This document shows positions 6,779 through 15,628 of a DNA stretch of 38,608 bases, one piece after another. Numbering within the stretch: position 1 is the stretch's first letter; the number at the start of each line of letters is the position of its first letter. The DNA lies in the NCBI GenBank assembly GCA_001189155.1, contig LFCP01000005.1, positions 1-38,608 on the forward strand. The letters are read 5' to 3'. The position numbers were made by a program, and so were the translations under genes. This DNA comes from Parcubacteria bacterium C7867-006. Its GTDB lineage: Bacteria; Patescibacteriota; Minisyncoccia; Phycocordibacterales; DATDWN01. The notes beneath the pieces are model-generated. The model was given only the letters and a program-made list of their open reading frames with translations. It was not told the origin of the DNA and made no database searches.

Positions 6779-7159
6779 TTATTTTTTACTAAAAAATTCT
6801 CCGATTTTATCCCAAAAACTAGATTTTTTTACATCCTCTGATGTACTGGATTCATCTTGAACTATAATGACCATATTTTCATCCTCTTTAGCTACACTAA
6901 ATTTGGATCTAACTTCCTCCTCAACACCTTGTTTAGTGGCCAACCTATCTATTTTATACTGCAAGTCTTCACTTCTAACTCTTAAAGCCTCGACATCTTT
7001 AAGAGAAACACTCATCATTTCCTCACTCTCTACTTTTTTCCAGTAAACAACCCAAGTTGAATGAGCAACAATAAGCAAAATCAAAAAAAGAATACCTATA
7101 GTAATTCGGTTGTATAAAAACCCCCTAACCTTGCGTTTTTGTTGAAAATCAAGCATCAT
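6779..7159 (-). CDS. Septum formation initiator (FtsB/DivIC-like)
   Basis: A 126-aa protein with the FtsB/DivIC layout: a short basic N-terminus, one TM segment (about residues 18-38, ITIGILFLILLIVAHSTW), then a coiled coil (about 45-75, LKDVEALRVRSEDLQYKIDR) and an acidic tail. In the family these single-pass proteins form the FtsQ-FtsL-FtsB (DivIB-FtsL-DivIC) complex at the division site. The motif around GVEEEVRSKFSVAKEDE matches the post-coil region of the family. The start MMLDF has two ATGs in a row; TATAAT 12 bases upstream of the first implies a very short leader. A 36-aa plus-strand micro-gene begins 18 bases away, divergently. Confidence 0.75.
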   Translation of the reverse strand: MMLDFQQKRKVRGFLYNRITIGILFLILLIVAHSTWVVYWKKVESEEMMSVSLKDVEALRVRSEDLQYKIDRLATKQGVEEEVRSKFSVAKEDENMVIIVQDESSTSEDVKKSSFWDKIGEFFSKK

Positions 7160-7176
7160 AGTATAAAACCAATTAT

Positions 7177-7287
7177 ATGTTATTCCAGAAAAAGAACCAA
7201 AAAAGATTTCAGACTATATGGAAAGTAATATCAATACTGATGATTATTAGTATGATTATACTATATATTCCAGGTCTACTATCATAA
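7177..7287 (+). CDS. 36-aa single-TM micro-protein (unknown function)
   Basis: Too short for the ORF track. ATG at 7177, TAA at 7285-7287. A basic N-terminus (FQKKNQKRFQTIWK) is followed by a hydrophobic stretch VISILMIISMIILYIPGLL. The positive-inside pattern and full use of the gap between the FtsB-like gene and the MYG1 stop (1 base away) support a real gene. TATAAA at 7162-7167 lies 9 bases before the ATG, again implying little or no leader. Function is unknown. A chance ORF in AT-rich DNA is possible but would rarely give such a clean basic-plus-TM layout. Confidence 0.5.
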   Translation: MLFQKKNQKRFQTIWKVISILMIISMIILYIPGLLS

Positions 7288-7288
7288 A

Positions 7289-8200
7289 CTAAGAATTAAG
7301 AGCGATTCCCGCCATTTTTAATATACCTTCCTTTGTTTTATTAACAGCCATAAATCTGGCGTTATGACAAAATACGGCTCCAGGAACTCCGGATATTTGC
7401 TCTAGCTCAGCGTCTCTCTTTCCAGCCCAAGACTCTGGTAAATCCTTTCGTGCTTTATATGACCAAAAATCCCTAACACATTTAATGGACCAAGTATCAT
7501 TTTTTATATTTTTATAAACAACATAAAGTGGCTCAGGAAGTTCAGGCAAAACTCTAAGCCATGGATACTCGCTATTTTCCAGTAGTATAAGTCTCTTGTC
7601 TTCAGCATTTTTATAAGCTTCCAATACAAACTTTTCTCCTTCCACTTCATTTGAATAGTAAGTAATCATTCTACTCAACAAAGCTTTTGCATAAGAAACT
7701 AAAGTCAAAAAAGTTTCATCAATTTTCAAAATATCTTCTTTCCACGTTGGGGCAAACAAGATTTTTATCATCCCAAGATCAAATGGATGCAAGTCTTTAA
7801 CTGGAGATTCAAACAATGTCATCCCTTTTGGATCTGCATCAACAAAATCAACCGGTTGCACAAGCATTTTATCTATTCTTTCAGCAACAGTTTGACTACC
7901 AGAAATATCAACTCCGTATTCCTTCCAAACCAACCCAAATGAAGCATATGGAATTCCATTCTCTCTTTTTCCTGCACCACCTTCCTGGTGATGGTCAAAA
8001 CGTTTTATTGATGGATCATAAACACTTCCAAAATCTACAAGGTAGTCTGCCTTTTCAGCAATCTCCATATTTCTTGAACGAGTTATCGTATAACCCTTTC
8101 CTTCTTTCTCTAATAGTAGAGACAGTGTTGCTACAGCAAAAATATCATCAGTGTGGAACCCAGAGCTATGTGTGACTATCGAAATTTTATTCCCATCCAT
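7289..8200 (-). CDS. MYG1 / UPF0160 family metal-dependent hydrolase
   Basis: A 303-aa protein matching the MYG1 family of DHH-like phosphoesterases. It starts IVTHSSGFHTDDIFAVATL (H11, H16, D18-D19 as metal ligands), then VDFGSVYDP and KRFDHHQEGG near residue 70, and ends with the family's GAVFCHNARFMAV. Eukaryotic MYG1 is reported as a 3'-5' RNA exonuclease; bacterial members are uncharacterised, so an RNA substrate is only an inference. The ATG overlaps the last 14 bases of the DsbB-like gene, so it is probably translated from the same mRNA as the thioredoxin-DsbB pair. Confidence 0.85.
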   Translation of the reverse strand: MDGNKISIVTHSSGFHTDDIFAVATLSLLLEKEGKGYTITRSRNMEIAEKADYLVDFGSVYDPSIKRFDHHQEGGAGKRENGIPYASFGLVWKEYGVDISGSQTVAERIDKMLVQPVDFVDADPKGMTLFESPVKDLHPFDLGMIKILFAPTWKEDILKIDETFLTLVSYAKALLSRMITYYSNEVEGEKFVLEAYKNAEDKRLILLENSEYPWLRVLPELPEPLYVVYKNIKNDTWSIKCVRDFWSYKARKDLPESWAGKRDAELEQISGVPGAVFCHNARFMAVNKTKEGILKMAGIALNS

Positions 8201-8750
8201 TTTTTAATTTCCAAGACTTATGATAGTAGACGAACTTTAGAGCTATTATATAGACAAAAACTGTTAAAGACATAAAAGGTATTGTGATGTATGAGTATTG
8301 TGTAAAATATACCTTTGCACACTCTCCACCAACAGCAACACATCCACCAGTCACACCAAAAGAGAACCCCCACTGCACAAATGATTGATATAGAGCAAGA
8401 ACAGCCCCCATCACAGAAAGAGGAACCAGGTAATCTATAATACTTTTATCTTTTCTATACAGAGCAAGAGCCACGATAACTAATTGCGGATACATAAATA
8501 TTCTCTGCCACCAACACAAATCACAAGGAAGAAACCCTACAATATCAGAATAGACAAGACTTCCAACAACAGCGGATAGAATACCGAAAAATAGTAACTC
8601 TAGAATATATTTATGAACAAAGTTGTATAAATGCTTTCTAGAATCAGCGTGAGATAGAATAACAACTAAAACTCCAACAAAAATAATATTGGATAGTAGT
8701 GTCAGAAAACCGATAGTTGAAGTTGCGTTTGCTTGTATAAATGAAGTCAT
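8187..8750 (-). CDS. DsbB/BdbC-like disulfide bond formation protein
   Basis: A four-to-five TM protein of about 187 aa. C83-D-L-C86 in LPCDLCWWQRIFMYP is the quinone-side CxxC of DsbB-type enzymes (numbering from the ORF-track start). The second, outward pair is C144/C151 in GGCVAVGGEC. DsbB-type proteins re-oxidise an exported thioredoxin-fold enzyme and pass the electrons to quinone. I place the start at MTSFIQ (8750), two bases after the upstream TAA, rather than at 8771, which overlaps that gene. The neighbour upstream encodes the expected thioredoxin-like partner. Confidence 0.87.
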   Translation of the reverse strand: MTSFIQANATSTIGFLTLLSNIIFVGVLVVILSHADSRKHLYNFVHKYILELLFFGILSAVVGSLVYSDIVGFLPCDLCWWQRIFMYPQLVIVALALYRKDKSIIDYLVPLSVMGAVLALYQSFVQWGFSFGVTGGCVAVGGECAKVYFTQYSYITIPFMSLTVFVYIIALKFVYYHKSWKLKNGWE

Positions 8751-8752
8751 AA

Positions 8753-9136
8753 TTATTGTGGCAAAACACAAGAAGTTTTCTCTGCCAAAACATCCAACTC
8801 AATTTCACCAGACATTTTTTCAGGAGTTGAGCTTGAACTATTTGGGAAAAACCAAGTTGGATAACTAGTTATACCCTGATCTTTACAAACTTGAGTCTGA
8901 CCTTGTCCATCTGGAGTAGAACACTCTACATATGGAAGATATTGTGAAGATTTACCAAACATAGCTTTTTGTTTCTGACAATGTGGACACCAGAAAGCGC
9001 CGTAGAACTTTGCACCACTATCTTTTATGCACTTAGCAAAATCATCATATTTTCCAGCCTTTCCCGGAGTTTTAACTAACCAAACAATACCTCCTAAAAT
9101 CAAAATACCAATAAGAATATAAATAATTTTTTTCAT
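8753..9136 (-). CDS. Exported thioredoxin-fold protein (DsbB partner)
   Basis: With the start at MKKIIYILIG (9136) this is 127 aa: an N-terminal membrane anchor (about 4-20), then AKFYGAFWCPHCQKQ with C50-P-H-C53, a second cysteine pair in VECSTPDGQGQTQVC, and the cis-Pro loop SYPTWFF. This domain type is often found fused to or beside VKOR/DsbB oxidases and acts as the exported disulfide donor. The ORF track begins 14 codons earlier (MFYDILVV). I prefer 9136 because it gives a normal signal anchor. It is two bases from dsbB, so translation is probably coupled. Confidence 0.85.
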   Translation of the reverse strand: MKKIIYILIGILILGGIVWLVKTPGKAGKYDDFAKCIKDSGAKFYGAFWCPHCQKQKAMFGKSSQYLPYVECSTPDGQGQTQVCKDQGITSYPTWFFPNSSSSTPEKMSGEIELDVLAEKTSCVLPQ

Positions 9137-9193
9137 TTGTTTAATTGTTATAGTTACAACCAGAATATCATAAAACAACCCTTCTTTCCAATT

Positions 9194-11707
9194 CTACTTC
9201 CCCACCATTCTCCTCTGATGTTCCTCTGTATTTAACTCTCCACACTTTTTATATTTCTTTCCTGAACCACAAGGGCAAAGCTCGTTTCTACCAATTTTTT
9301 CACCGTCTGGACCACGTTCTTTTTCAACAGCTGGTATAGACTCTTTAGTTAAATCTTTTGCGTCTTCCCTAGTCTCAACCATTTTTACTGGTTCATTAAA
9401 AAATGTCTGATTTGGAACTATTTGAGGAATAATTTTCAAAATCTCCTGACCAATAGAAAATTCCATATCTTTAAACAACTTCAATCCTTCTTTTTTATAC
9501 TCTATAAGAGGGTCTCTTTGGCCGTAAGCTCGAAGATTTACAGAAGACCTCATATAATCCATAACCTCTAGATGCTCTACCCAAAACATATCTGTAGCCT
9601 GAAGTATCACTCGTCTTAATGCGTCCATATAACCAGCATCTGCATTTGTAAGTTTATCTTCAATAACCCCTCTCTCTTCTGGACTAGAATTAATTAAAAT
9701 TTCCTGAATGTATGACTTTATTTTTTCTGGATTTCCTAAAAGAATATCTCTTCTTCTGCTATACATTATTTTTCTTTGGAAATTTAGAACATCATCAAAT
9801 TCCAAAACATGTTTTCTGGCATCAAAGTTAAAACCTTCTATTTTTTCTTGAGCCCCTTCAAGTGAGCGAGTTATTAGCCGGTTTTCAATTGGCTCATCCT
9901 CTTTTATACCCAGTTTGCCCATCATATTTTTAATATTGTCTCCACCGAAAACACGCATTAGATGATCATCCAATGATACGAAAAACTGTGTCTCTCCTGG
10001 ATCACCTTGTCGCCCAGAACGTCCTCGTAGCTGATTGTCTATTCTTCTAGCATCATGCCTTTCTGTTCCCAAAACAAAAAGTCCTCCTAGAGATTTTACC
10101 TCTTCATACATTTCAGGACTTCCAGGATTTCCACCAAGTTTAACATCAACTCCTCTTCCGGCCATGTTTGTTGCAATAGTTACTGCACCCTTTCTTCCGG
10201 CTTGAGCAATTATCTCACCTTCTCTACCATGATTTTTAGCATTCAAAATCTCATGAGGAATTCCTTCCGCTTTCAAATATTCAGAAAGAAGCTCGTTTTT
10301 TTCAATGGATACTGTTCCGACCAAAACTGGCTGACCTTTTCTATGTCTTTCATTAATTTCTTTACTGATAGCTTTAAACTTTCCAGTCTCTGTTTGGAAA
10401 ATAAGGTCATTATGATCAATTCTGGCAATTGATTTATTTGTAGGAACAGAAACAACGTTTAAACCATACACTTTATAAAACTCCTCAGATGAAGTAGAAG
10501 CTGTACCAGTCATACCCGCTAATTTTTTATATAGCCTAAAATAGTTCTGGAAAGTAACAGATGCAAAAGTTTTAGATTCTTTTTGTATATTTACGTGCTC
10601 CTTTGCCTCAATAGCTTGATGCAAACCTTCTGACCATCTTCTTCCTGGCTGGAGTCTTCCTGTAAACTCATCTACAATCACAATCTCGTCATCTTTTACA
10701 ACATAATCTTTATCCTTGTTAAACAGAGCGGTTGCTCTGACCGCAGTCTCTAAATGATGAACATATTTTATACCTTTTTCTGTATAAATATTTTCAACAC
10801 CCAAAAGTTCCTCTGTTTTACTTATACCAGAGTCTGTTAAAGCAATAGTTTTGAATTTTTCATCTACAGTATAGTGCTCTCCCTTTTCTAGTTTTTTAGC
10901 TATCTCAGCAAACTTTTTATATAACTCGTCTGACTCAGTAGTAGGAGCAGATATAATGAGAGGAGTTCTGGCCTCATCTATCAAAATAGAGTCAATTTCA
11001 TCAACAATCGCAAAATTTGGTTCTCTTTGTCGAAGATTTTTTTCCTCATATTCAATATTATCTCTCAAATAATCAAAACCGTACTCGTTGTTTGTTCCGT
11101 ATGTAATATCTGCATGATATGCTTCTCTTCTTGAACAAGGTCTTAAAAATTCTGTTACTACTTTAAATGACGCAACCTGATCTCGTTCTTTATCAAGTTC
11201 AGATGTGTGTGTCGGATCATACAAAAAAGATTCATCATGATTTATGATACCAACAGAAACGCCAAGAAAATCATAAACCTCACCCATCCATACAGCATCA
11301 CGTCTTGAAAGATAATCGTTTACAGTTACAACATGAACACCCTTGCCAGTAAGAGAATTAAGATATGCTGGAAGTGTTGCAACCAAAGTTTTACCTTCAC
11401 CAGTTCGCATTTCCGCAATAGTTCCTCTATGCAAAATAATTCCTCCCATAAGTTGAACATCAAAATGACGTTCATTGTGGCATCTTTTTGAAGCCTCTCT
11501 AACAACAGCAAATGCTTCTGGCAAAATAGAGTCCAAAGTCTCCCCATTCTTAATTCTCTCTTTAAATTCAGTAGTTTTTGCCTTTAGTTCTTCATTTGAC
11601 AACACTGAAATACCGCTCTCTAGAGCGTTTATTTTGTCCACTAAAGGTTTAATCTCCTTTAAAACCTTTGATGACTCGTCTCCAAATATACTAGTTAAAA
11701 ATGACAT
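9194..11707 (-). CDS. secA: Protein translocase ATPase SecA
   Basis: The motor of the Sec pathway; it drives unfolded preproteins through SecYEG. Seen here (ORF-track numbering): Walker A MRTGEGKT at 103-110, DYLSRRDAVWMGEVYDFLG, the DEAD-type VDEID near 238-242 followed by SILIDEARTPLI, the helicase motif GRGVDVKLGG, QLRGRSGRQGDPG, and a C-terminal zinc motif ELCPCGSGKKYKKCG. The length of about 837 aa is normal to slightly short for a bacterial SecA. I choose ATG 11707 (MSFLTSIFG) over the TTG at 11716. An extended -10 (TGcTATAAT, 11718-11726) ends 10 bases before that ATG, so the leader is only a few bases. Confidence 0.97.
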   Translation of the reverse strand: MSFLTSIFGDESSKVLKEIKPLVDKINALESGISVLSNEELKAKTTEFKERIKNGETLDSILPEAFAVVREASKRCHNERHFDVQLMGGIILHRGTIAEMRTGEGKTLVATLPAYLNSLTGKGVHVVTVNDYLSRRDAVWMGEVYDFLGVSVGIINHDESFLYDPTHTSELDKERDQVASFKVVTEFLRPCSRREAYHADITYGTNNEYGFDYLRDNIEYEEKNLRQREPNFAIVDEIDSILIDEARTPLIISAPTTESDELYKKFAEIAKKLEKGEHYTVDEKFKTIALTDSGISKTEELLGVENIYTEKGIKYVHHLETAVRATALFNKDKDYVVKDDEIVIVDEFTGRLQPGRRWSEGLHQAIEAKEHVNIQKESKTFASVTFQNYFRLYKKLAGMTGTASTSSEEFYKVYGLNVVSVPTNKSIARIDHNDLIFQTETGKFKAISKEINERHRKGQPVLVGTVSIEKNELLSEYLKAEGIPHEILNAKNHGREGEIIAQAGRKGAVTIATNMAGRGVDVKLGGNPGSPEMYEEVKSLGGLFVLGTERHDARRIDNQLRGRSGRQGDPGETQFFVSLDDHLMRVFGGDNIKNMMGKLGIKEDEPIENRLITRSLEGAQEKIEGFNFDARKHVLEFDDVLNFQRKIMYSRRRDILLGNPEKIKSYIQEILINSSPEERGVIEDKLTNADAGYMDALRRVILQATDMFWVEHLEVMDYMRSSVNLRAYGQRDPLIEYKKEGLKLFKDMEFSIGQEILKIIPQIVPNQTFFNEPVKMVETREDAKDLTKESIPAVEKERGPDGEKIGRNELCPCGSGKKYKKCGELNTEEHQRRMVGK

Positions 11708-11717
11708 AACAGGCAAA

Positions 11718-11726
11718 ATTATAGCA
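11718..11726 (-). promoter_or_regulatory. secA extended -10 promoter, near-leaderless
   Basis: TGcTATAAT on the minus strand, ending 10 bases from the ATG at 11707. It lies between the upstream terminator (11735-11764) and secA. Confidence 0.6.
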
Positions 11727-11734
11727 TAAAATAC

Positions 11735-11764
11735 AAAAAACTCATACCTAAGTATGAGTTTTTT
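11735..11764. terminator. Intrinsic terminator upstream of secA
   Basis: A(6)CTCATAC, loop CTAA, GTATGAGT(6). It separates the Lys-rich micro-gene from secA. On the minus strand it terminates the micro-gene; A- and T-runs on both sides allow either direction. Confidence 0.8.
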
Positions 11765-11787
11765 GACTTCGAATGAAGTGGCGTAGA

Positions 11788-11856
11788 CTAAGCTCGCTTC
11801 TTAGCTGACTTCTTCTTTGCTACTTTCTTCTTTGCTACTTTCTTTTTTGCTGCCAT
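11788..11856 (-). CDS. 22-aa Lys/Ala-rich basic micro-protein
   Basis: Too short for the ORF track. ATG (11854-11856) to TAG (11788-11790) encodes MAAKKKVAKKKVAKKKSAKK followed by RA. It is a near-perfect KKKVA repeat, with the 15-base DNA unit gtagcaaagaagaaa repeated. Such tails resemble the C-termini of histone H1-like and AlgP-like proteins, which bind DNA or RNA through lysine. Here the tail is the whole gene. A terminator follows 23 bases downstream, and a possible TATAAT lies at 11961-11966 with a leader of about 100 bases. It could be a nucleoid or RNA-binding peptide, or a remnant of a longer gene; I favour a real micro-gene. Confidence 0.55.
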   Translation of the reverse strand: MAAKKKVAKKKVAKKKSAKKRA

Positions 11857-11960
11857 GATATTTTGTTGTAAGCCGCCCTGCTAAGAGCGATCTCACAGAA
11901 ATTATTTTTTTAAAGTTTAGAATGATAATAAAATTTATCTCACTCTTCCGACCTACGATA

Positions 11961-11966
11961 ATTATA
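11961..11966 (-). promoter_or_regulatory. Possible promoter (-10) of the Lys-rich micro-gene
   Basis: TATAAT on the minus strand in very AT-rich DNA, about 105 bases before the micro-gene ATG. No convincing -35. The stretch 11857-12061 holds no ORF; it contains a single TGTGGATAA (12007-12015) that matches a DnaA box. Confidence 0.3.
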
Positions 11967-12061
11967 TTACATAAAAATATATAAAAAATATTTTTTACAA
12001 AAAAATTGTGGATAACTTACAAAAATAAATTTATGAAAAAAAATATTTTTAAAATTTTATG

Positions 12062-12097
12062 AAAAAAATAATCTCGATTTCTCGAGATTATTTTTTT
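12062..12097 (-). terminator. Terminator of the Wzy/WaaL-like gene
   Basis: AAAAAAATA-ATCTCGA, loop TTTC, TCGAGAT-TATTTTTTT. It lies 4 bases beyond the stop codon at 12102. A-rich and T-rich flanks make it usable from both strands. Confidence 0.85.
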
Positions 12098-12101
12098 ATT
12101 A

Positions 12102-14288
12102 TTAGTTTCCGTTAATTTGTTTTATGTATTGATCTCCTTGTTCTTTGAAACTCGGATCTTCTTTTATCATTGCGTTTATTACATCAATCGCTTTTTGTTT
12201 CTGACCCATTGTGTAATAAGTAGACGCCAAAGAAAGTTTATAGTCTTTATTATTTGGATCTTGTTGAATTCTAGTTAACAATATGGAAATCACAGCATTG
12301 TAATCCCCAATAGCAGCATAGGTCTGCAAAAATCTATTGTCAGTCAAAATAGTTTGTTGATCTATTTTTTTAGACATCTCACTCAAAACAGCTGTGTTTT
12401 TTGTATATATTGCAGCTAGAGCATAAATAATTTGAGATTCTTTTGAGTTTGGAGCCAAATCATATGCTCTTTTCATATTCTCAAACATTTTGTTTAGATC
12501 TTTTTTACCTAAATATGATGAACCAAGTTCAGCATATATAGACTGTTTATTTGGAGACTCAACAATAGCTCTTTCTAGGTATTTTATTGCATCATCATAT
12601 TGTCCAAATCTGTTGTAGAAACTACCAGCAAAAACAAGGTACCTTGCATCGTTAGGAGTTTGTGCAACTTTTTCCTCAATTTTTAATTTTGCTAATTCGT
12701 AAAACTGTTGTTTTACATTATCTGGTACTCCACTTGCACCATTGACTTGATAAGCGATCTGAATCAACTGTTCTGTGGCTTCAGAATTGCCAAATGAATC
12801 ATAAGTATATACTTTCTTAAATAGATTAAAATTTTCTGTTATACCAGCAGACTGTGGAGTCATTGCCTGAATAAGAGTTTGATTAGCAATTAAAGCTGGA
12901 ATGTTTACAAAATAAACTCCAAGAACAGTAAATATAATTACTATAGGAGCAACAACATAATATACAACATCATCTGAAAATCTTTTTGTGTAAAAGCTAG
13001 ACTGTTCCAAAGAAGGATTCCTATTAACACTAATGGAATGAACAAATCCTAAAACAGAGAAAAACATAATGTAACTGATAAGGTTATCGAATACGAATAT
13101 GTTGTGGAATAAATATGCCGCAACAAGACCAGTTAGAATACTTTTCTCTGAAAGTTTTAACTGACTTTCTTTTCTCCAAATATAATAGAGAAGTGCAGCG
13201 TATAGACTCAAATACGATAGAAGACCCAAAAGACCTCCAGCAATAAGCCAATCAAGAAAGATGTCGTGTGTTCTATCGAACCATTGCTCCTGACCATACA
13301 TTCTTGGATCATAGTTTTTATTGAAAACAAAGTTAAAGTTCTCCTGACCCCAACCAAGTACAGGATTCTCTTTAAATCCTTTTATAGCCATTGGCCAAAC
13401 AAAATATCTTCCCTGATTTTTTATTTCAGAAAAACCTAAAGATGAAAATCTAGACAAAACTGGACTTTTTTGAACAAAATCTGTGTTTCTCACAGAAATA
13501 AAACCACCAACAATGACCAATATAATAGCCAATAGAGAATAAGAAATTTTTCTTAAAGCTAAATTTTCTTTTTCCTTAAAAACAGTGATTATACCAACCA
13601 AAACAAGGCCACCAATTAAACCCAGAATAGCTCCTCTTGTGGCTGTGTAATACAAAATTATCAAATCAAGTAAACCAATAGAAGCATAGACCCATCTCTG
13701 CCATTTAGCCTTACTAGAATCAACCAAAAAATACAAACAAAGGAAAATATTGAACACCAAATAAATGGCTAGATAAGTTGCGTTTCCGAATGTACCATCA
13801 ACTCTAACTCCACCCTGATTTATAGTTGCCTTCCCCGCTAACTGAAATAGACCATATATAGACATCAACGCACTAGCTCCAATATTTAAATTTAGATAGT
13901 TTACCCATTTTGAAAACGAGTTAAACATTGAGGTTGATACGATATAGAACAAAGCTAGATGAGAAATTAAAACAAAACCCTCCATTCTTTCATAGTTGCT
14001 CCAAAGACTCTTATATGGATTAACTCCAAAAATATCTGCAACCAGAACAATAAAAGTAAAAAGTAAAACAGACTTTGTAATCCATGACATTTTTGGTCTA
14101 TATTCACTATCTATAAATGCCAAGATCACAAATAGACCGAAAATTATCTCTGTAATAATTCTGAAGGCAAAACCTTTTCCTGTAATGAACGGGAAAAACA
14201 TTGCCTGTGGAACTATAAAAGGAATAAAAGGAATAATAAATAAACCAGCCAATACTGAATATTTAAGAATATTTTTAAATGTTTGCAT
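12102..14288 (-). CDS. O-antigen ligase/polymerase-like membrane protein with TPR tail (Wzy_C)
   Basis: A 728-aa protein. Residues 1-460 carry about 12 TM segments with the Wzy_C pattern: a long exposed loop with GRYFVWPMAIKGFKENPVLG, then RTHDIFLDWLIAGG, whose His lies in the family's usual catalytic region. Residues about 500-728 are TPR repeats (NDARYLVFAGSFYNRFGQYD, IYAELGSSYLGKKDLNKMFE). The family moves lipid-linked glycans onto an acceptor or polymerises repeat units outside the membrane. TPR-tailed members in Gram-positive-like and CPR genomes may glycosylate proteins. It stands divergent from the flippase gene, which supports a shared export route. TGcTATACT ends 7 bases before the ATG, so the mRNA should be leaderless. 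Confidence 0.82.
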   Translation of the reverse strand: MQTFKNILKYSVLAGLFIIPFIPFIVPQAMFFPFITGKGFAFRIITEIIFGLFVILAFIDSEYRPKMSWITKSVLLFTFIVLVADIFGVNPYKSLWSNYERMEGFVLISHLALFYIVSTSMFNSFSKWVNYLNLNIGASALMSIYGLFQLAGKATINQGGVRVDGTFGNATYLAIYLVFNIFLCLYFLVDSSKAKWQRWVYASIGLLDLIILYYTATRGAILGLIGGLVLVGIITVFKEKENLALRKISYSLLAIILVIVGGFISVRNTDFVQKSPVLSRFSSLGFSEIKNQGRYFVWPMAIKGFKENPVLGWGQENFNFVFNKNYDPRMYGQEQWFDRTHDIFLDWLIAGGLLGLLSYLSLYAALLYYIWRKESQLKLSEKSILTGLVAAYLFHNIFVFDNLISYIMFFSVLGFVHSISVNRNPSLEQSSFYTKRFSDDVVYYVVAPIVIIFTVLGVYFVNIPALIANQTLIQAMTPQSAGITENFNLFKKVYTYDSFGNSEATEQLIQIAYQVNGASGVPDNVKQQFYELAKLKIEEKVAQTPNDARYLVFAGSFYNRFGQYDDAIKYLERAIVESPNKQSIYAELGSSYLGKKDLNKMFENMKRAYDLAPNSKESQIIYALAAIYTKNTAVLSEMSKKIDQQTILTDNRFLQTYAAIGDYNAVISILLTRIQQDPNNKDYKLSLASTYYTMGQKQKAIDVINAMIKEDPSFKEQGDQYIKQINGN

Positions 14289-14295
14289 GGTTCAA

Positions 14296-14304
14296 AGTAT
14301 AGCA
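14296..14304 (-). promoter_or_regulatory. Extended -10 promoter, leaderless
   Basis: TGcTATACT on the minus strand with 7 bases to the ATG at 14288. It shares the 71-base gap with the divergent flippase promoter. Confidence 0.55.
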
Positions 14305-14359
14305 AAACTCCGGTCCAGTATCTAGTAATAAGGCTAAAAATAGAGTAATATGACGGAAT

Positions 14360-15628
14360 ATGGAAAGACTAAAAAATAGGTCTATCGAAGCTCTCCGGTC
14401 CCTAGAAAAATATACAAAAACTGATATGGTGTACCTCGCTAAAGGAGGTTTTTGGCTGGGTATCGGTCAGTTTATAGCCACAGGATCCGCCTTTCTTCTA
14501 TCTGTTGCATTTGCAAACCTAATATCTCCAGAGTCATACGGTTTGTACAAATTCGTACTATCAATTAACTCTCTTATTCTAATAACCACTCTCTCCGGCA
14601 TGGATTCTGCTGTCACACAAGCTGTTTCAAGAGGCTTTGATGGCACAATGGAAGCGGGATTTAAAATAAAAATGAAATGGGGATTTTTAGGTTCAATAAT
14701 TTCAATTATTGTAGCCGTATATTATTTGACACAAGGAAACACTATCTTAGCCCTCTGCTTTGGAATAATATCTATATTTGTACCATTTACTGAAAGTTCA
14801 GACATCTACAACTCTCTATTATGGGGTAAAAAACTTTTTAATGTACAAGCAAAATACAACGCAATAAATACTCTAATTATTTTATCTTCAACAACGCTTG
14901 CTCTATTTATAACTCAAAATTTATATATTGTTTTAGCCACTTATCTACTTGCACTAACTTTACCAAATTTATTTTTCATAAATAGAACAAAAAAAATATA
15001 TAAGGAGAATAATGAAATTGATCCAGATGCTATTGGGTATGGTAAACACCTGAGTATAATAGGACTCCTTGGGTTACTTGTTGCCCAACTAGACAAAATT
15101 CTTGTTTTCCATTATATAGGAGCTGTTAATCTAGCTATTTACTCATTAGCAGTTGCTCCAACAGATCAGGTTAAAGGTCTATTGAAAAACATAAACTCTC
15201 TTGCTATGCCAAAATTTTCCGAAAAAACTGTAGGGCAAATAAAAAATAGTATTTGGCACAAAGTTTGGATTCTATCACTCATAATGATAATAGTAGCTAC
15301 TGGATATATTATTTTTATTCCATTCTTATTTAAAATATTCTTTCCAAAATACCTAGCATCAATCATTTACTCACAAGTAATGTCTGTATCACTTATTTTT
15401 GCAGTTCTAGCTGGATTCTTGGCTACAGTACTTGAATCACAAAAAGCTCAAAAAGAACTCTATAAATACAATATATATACAAATGTTATAAATATTTTAG
15501 TTCTTTTTCCTTTAGTTTATTTTTACGGGATATGGGGAGCTATAATATCTAGACTTATAGCCAGAATATTTTCACTTGGATATTCTTCATATTTATTAAG
15601 AAAAATTTTGATCTTAAATCAAAATTAA
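14360..15628 (+). CDS. Wzx-like polysaccharide flippase (MOP superfamily)
   Basis: A 422-aa protein with about 12 TM segments. It opens like a family member: VYLAKGGFWLGIGQFIATGS, then FANLISPESYGLYKFVLSIN, then GMDSAVTQAVSRG. These proteins flip undecaprenyl- or other lipid-linked oligosaccharides across the membrane. Length is within the family's usual range. It diverges from the Wzy/WaaL-like gene over 71 bases, so synthesis of flippase and ligase may be co-regulated. A TAATAT ends 8 bases before the ATG. The 3' end overlaps the likely start of the FkbM gene in TAATA. Confidence 0.85.
   Translation: MERLKNRSIEALRSLEKYTKTDMVYLAKGGFWLGIGQFIATGSAFLLSVAFANLISPESYGLYKFVLSINSLILITTLSGMDSAVTQAVSRGFDGTMEAGFKIKMKWGFLGSIISIIVAVYYLTQGNTILALCFGIISIFVPFTESSDIYNSLLWGKKLFNVQAKYNAINTLIILSSTTLALFITQNLYIVLATYLLALTLPNLFFINRTKKIYKENNEIDPDAIGYGKHLSIIGLLGLLVAQLDKILVFHYIGAVNLAIYSLAVAPTDQVKGLLKNINSLAMPKFSEKTVGQIKNSIWHKVWILSLIMIIVATGYIIFIPFLFKIFFPKYLASIIYSQVMSVSLIFAVLAGFLATVLESQKAQKELYKYNIYTNVINILVLFPLVYFYGIWGAIISRLIARIFSLGYSSYLLRKILILNQN

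Noticed and set aside
12007-12015. TGTGGATAA (DnaA-box match) in very AT-rich DNA as a replication origin
   Set aside because: Only one good box was found, without a cluster, and no dnaA or dnaN gene is nearby. A single 9-mer in 38 kb is not evidence of an origin.
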